64,000 nucleotides of DNA from Amycolatopsis keratiniphila subsp. keratiniphila (GTDB lineage: Bacteria > Actinomycetota > Actinomycetes > Mycobacteriales > Pseudonocardiaceae). Each line of letters starts with the position of its first letter. Within the stretch, counting starts at the first letter, position 1. Shown piece after piece: positions 61,602 through 64,000 of this stretch. The stretch is taken from positions 452,555 to 516,554 of the forward strand of contig NZ_LQMT02000010.1 of NCBI RefSeq assembly GCF_001620365.2, in the 5' to 3' direction. The notes beneath the pieces are model-generated. The model searched no databases. It was not told the origin of the DNA and was given only the letters and a program-made list of their open reading frames with translations. The position numbers and the translations under genes were made by a program.

Positions 61602-62396
61602 ATGACGAGCACCCATACCCAGTCAGTTTCCGTCGACGGCCTGCGCGTTCACTACGAACGCGCAGGTCAAGGGCCTGCTGTGGTGCTGTTGCACGGCAGC
61701 GGGTCGTCATTGGAGGGCTTCGAGCGGGTCGCGGAGCTGTTGTCGGCGTCCCACGACGTCATCCGCCCGGACCTGCCCGGGTTCGGGCGGACGGGGCCGC
61801 GGCCCGACCGTGACTACCGCGTCCGTACGTACGCGGGCACGATCGCCCGGTTCATGACCGCGCTCGGCGTGCCACACTTCGCCGTGGCGGGCAATTCGCT
61901 GGGCGGTAACATCGCGTGGAACCTCGCGCTGGACGCCCCGGCCCGGGTCGACGCACTGGTGCTGATCAACGCCACGGGCTACCCGGAGAAGACGCTACCC
62001 GCCGGGTTGCGGCTGGCCCGGAACCCGTTGCTGCGCCCGCTGCTGCGGCGCTGGCTCCCGCGGGGCGCGACCGAACGCGGGCTGCGGGAAGCCGTCGGCG
62101 CGAACTCCGCGATCGTGGACGACTCCATGGTCGACCGGGTGCACGCGCTGACGAGCCGTCCGGGGAACCGGTCGGCGTTCGTCGACTTCGCCAACACCGA
62201 CCAGCCCGATCGCAGTGCCGAGATCCCGAAGATCGCGGTCCCGACGCTGGTCCTGCGCAGCGCCGCCGTCGACGGGCAGCACTTCGCCCGCGACATCCCG
62301 GGCGCCGCCGACGAGGTCCACGCCGACGGTGGCCATCTGCTGCCGGAAGAGGCCCCGGACTGGGTGGCCACGGCGATCAAGGATTTCCTGCGATGA
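61602..62396 (+). CDS. Alpha/beta hydrolase (MhpC-like)
   Basis: 264 residues. VVLLHGSGSS (oxyanion), nucleophile Ser in VAGNSLGGNIAW (about residue 107), acid near VLRSAAVDGQHF, and His in HADGGHLLPEEAP. Similar enzymes hydrolyse meta-cleavage products of catechols, which fits the neighbouring pathway, but esterase activity is equally possible. Its stop overlaps the next start (ATGA). No ribosome site; probably near-leaderless. Confidence 0.88.
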   Translation: MTSTHTQSVSVDGLRVHYERAGQGPAVVLLHGSGSSLEGFERVAELLSASHDVIRPDLPGFGRTGPRPDRDYRVRTYAGTIARFMTALGVPHFAVAGNSLGGNIAWNLALDAPARVDALVLINATGYPEKTLPAGLRLARNPLLRPLLRRWLPRGATERGLREAVGANSAIVDDSMVDRVHALTSRPGNRSAFVDFANTDQPDRSAEIPKIAVPTLVLRSAAVDGQHFARDIPGAADEVHADGGHLLPEEAPDWVATAIKDFLR

Positions 62397-63289
62397 GGTA
62401 CTTCGCCGCCTCCGATGAGAACCGCCGGCTCGACGCGGCCACCCGCCCGACACTGCGCGGCAGCTTCGTCGCCCTGTCCGACGGGGTGACGCACTACGAG
62501 CTGACCGGTCCTGACGGTGGGGAACTCGTCGTCCTCGTCGGCGGCCTCACGATTCCGCTGGCCTATTGGGACGGTCTCGCGGCCCGGTTGCACGCCCGCG
62601 GCCTGCGCACGCTCGCCTACAGCGCCTACGGACGTGGTTACTCCGACCGCATCCGCGGCCTCTACGACGAAGCGTTGTTCGTCCGGCAGCTCACCGAGCT
62701 GACCTCGACCCTGGCTCCCACTTCGCCGTGGCACGTCGTCGGCACCTCGATGGGCGCTCTGGTCGCGATGGCTTATACGAACCTGCACCCCGAATCGGTC
62801 ACCACGCTCACCGTGGTCGGACCGGCCGGGCTGGGCGAACGTCCCCGCGCGCAACGGTTGCTGCGCAACGATCTTCTCGCCGGATTCGTCGCCCGGCGCT
62901 TCGGCCGCAAGCTCCTGGAAGGGCACCTCGGGCACAACGTCCGCGACCCCGCCCTTTCCGCCAGGCTGGTCGCGATGGTGCGCGACGCCTACCGGTACGA
63001 AGGCTCACTCTACGCGTTCTTCCAGACCCTGCAACGCTTTCCGCTGTACGAACGGCAGGACCTGTTCCGCAGCACCGGCGAGCTGGGGCTCCCCGTCCTG
63101 CTGGTGTGGGGCGACGACGACCAGGTCACCCCGATCACCCACCTCGCCACCATCCGCGAGCTGCTGCACCCGCGGCAGACGCACGTCATCACCGAATGCG
63201 GCCACATGGCCCCCTACGAACGGCCGGACGACGTCGGCGACCTGCTCGCGTCGTTCACCGTTCCCCACCCGGATCGGCTCGAATCGTGA
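62393..63289 (+). CDS. Alpha/beta hydrolase
   Basis: 298 residues. VVLVGGLTIP replaces the usual HG oxyanion motif. The nucleophile is Ser in VVGTSMGALVAMAY (about residue 122). Asp lies in LLVWGDDDQVTP and His in ITECGHMAPYERP. The cap domain is helical. Overlaps both neighbours by 4 nt, forming a three-gene unit with the monooxygenase. Confidence 0.87.
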   Translation: MRYFAASDENRRLDAATRPTLRGSFVALSDGVTHYELTGPDGGELVVLVGGLTIPLAYWDGLAARLHARGLRTLAYSAYGRGYSDRIRGLYDEALFVRQLTELTSTLAPTSPWHVVGTSMGALVAMAYTNLHPESVTTLTVVGPAGLGERPRAQRLLRNDLLAGFVARRFGRKLLEGHLGHNVRDPALSARLVAMVRDAYRYEGSLYAFFQTLQRFPLYERQDLFRSTGELGLPVLLVWGDDDQVTPITHLATIRELLHPRQTHVITECGHMAPYERPDDVGDLLASFTVPHPDRLES

Positions 63290-64000
63290 ACGAACCCCTC
63301 GACGTCCTGATCGCCGGCGCCGGTCCGACCGGCACCATCCTGGCCATCGACCTCCTCCGCCGCGGCCTGGCCGTCCGGATCGTCGACAAGGCCCCGCGCT
63401 CCTTCGAAGGCTCCCGCGCCAAAGGCCTCCAGCCGCGCACCCTTGAGGTCTTCGACGACGTCGGTGTGCTCGGCGACGTCCTCGACGGCAGCAGCGACTA
63501 CCCCCGCCTCGGCATCCACCTGGGACCGGTCACCGTCCCGTGGCGGATGTTCCGCAACCGCGAACGCAGCAGCGACGTCCCCTACCCCAACACCCGACTG
63601 ATGCCGCAGTACCGCACGGACAGCGTGCTGCACGACCGGCTCGAGCAACTCGGCGGCAAGGTCGAATACGGCCGCGAACTCGACGGGTTCACCCAGGACG
63701 CCAGCACGGTCACCGCGACCGTGCTCGGCGACAACGGCCCGGAACGGGTCACCGCGCGCTACCTCGTCGGTGCCGACGGCGGGGCCAGCGTCGTCCGCAA
63801 GCACCTCGGCCTCGGCTTCCTCGGCGAGACCCGCGACGGAGACCGGATGCTCATCGTCGACGCCGTCACCACCGGCCTGTCCGGCAACCGGTGGCACGTC
63901 TGGCCAGGAGCGAAAGGCCGGTTCGCGGGAGCTTGCCCGCTGCCGCACACGGACCTGTTTCAGTGGATGATCCGCCTGTCCCCGGACGAAGAACCACCCG
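63286..64000 (+). CDS. FAD-dependent monooxygenase, N-terminal part
   Basis: 238 residues are visible; the gene runs off the right edge. FAD site DVLIAGAGPTGTILAIDLLRRG at the N-terminus and LVGADGGASVVRKHLG (DG motif) near residue 161 place it with aromatic flavin hydroxylases. GTG start overlaps the upstream stop. With the two hydrolases it could form a second hydroxylation and hydrolysis branch of aromatic degradation. Confidence 0.9.
   Translation, partial: MNEPLDVLIAGAGPTGTILAIDLLRRGLAVRIVDKAPRSFEGSRAKGLQPRTLEVFDDVGVLGDVLDGSSDYPRLGIHLGPVTVPWRMFRNRERSSDVPYPNTRLMPQYRTDSVLHDRLEQLGGKVEYGRELDGFTQDASTVTATVLGDNGPERVTARYLVGADGGASVVRKHLGLGFLGETRDGDRMLIVDAVTTGLSGNRWHVWPGAKGRFAGACPLPHTDLFQWMIRLSPDEEPP

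Overview
The window is high-GC actinomycete DNA, with GTG/TTG starts, 4-nt ATGA/GTGA gene overlaps, many one-component regulators and several leaderless-looking promoters. Its content points to the Pseudonocardiaceae and most likely to Amycolatopsis. The main reasons are a zinc-box-controlled operon that resembles the published zinc-repressed [S,S]-EDDS (ethylenediamine-disuccinate) zincophore genes of Amycolatopsis japonicum, the palindromic GTGAAGGCCTCCTTCAC-type repeats, and the overall gene set. The genus is an inference; no rRNA gene lies in the window.

Layout. 1-6 kb: a type VII secretion (ESX) accessory block, with a transglutaminase-like membrane protein, DUF58 protein, MoxR ATPase and FN3 surface protein on the minus strand, divergent from eccE. 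6-9.6 kb: TspO, a nucleotidyltransferase, a 41-residue Cys-ending peptide, palindromic repeats, and an hsp18 gene with its divergent regulator. 9.6-15.4 kb: a general-stress neighbourhood around a SigF/SigB-type sigma factor, with hemerythrin, STAS, GAF-ANTAR, an Orn/Lys/Arg decarboxylase and four sites that fit SigF-type promoters. 15.4-16.8 kb: an IS110-family insertion sequence that split a 53-bp palindrome. Its left end folds as a bridge RNA whose guides match that target. 16.9-19.6 kb: furA-katG. 20.6-26.7 kb: the putative zincophore operon (SbnB-like, SbnH-like and SbnA-like enzymes plus a MATE exporter), with a Zur box shared with a divergent amidase. 26.7-27.2 kb: a long copy of a dispersed repeat.

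27.2-40.7 kb: LysR/cysteine-dioxygenase-like pair, GNAT, an atypical response regulator, two secreted lamin-tail proteins around an XRE protein, a 1342-residue secreted subtilase with a convergent HTH regulator, a PadR/membrane-protein pair with a clear operator, a membrane P-loop protein, and an arginase remnant. 40.7-50.9 kb: a partner-switching module with RsbR-RsbS-RsbT stressosome proteins, three SpoIIE/PP2C-type phosphatases, STAS proteins, an RsbA-like MEDS/HATPase protein, a MarR regulator and several decayed fragments. 51.4-64 kb: an eight-gene minus-strand operon for oxidative breakdown of an aromatic compound (extradiol dioxygenase, FAH hydrolase, acyl-CoA ligase, DoxX, flavin hydroxylase, P450, ferredoxin, ferredoxin reductase) with a divergent TetR. 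Next comes a second TetR facing two alpha/beta hydrolases and a flavin monooxygenase cut by the window end.

How they work together: the 10-15 kb and 40-51 kb blocks together supply a sigma factor, its likely regulators and target-like genes. The 20-26 kb block would make and export a metal chelator under zinc starvation. The 51-64 kb block looks like inducible aromatic catabolism. The least ordinary observations are the readable IS110 bridge RNA with its palindromic target, the Zur-boxed operon, and a two-copy composite repeat present in short and long forms.
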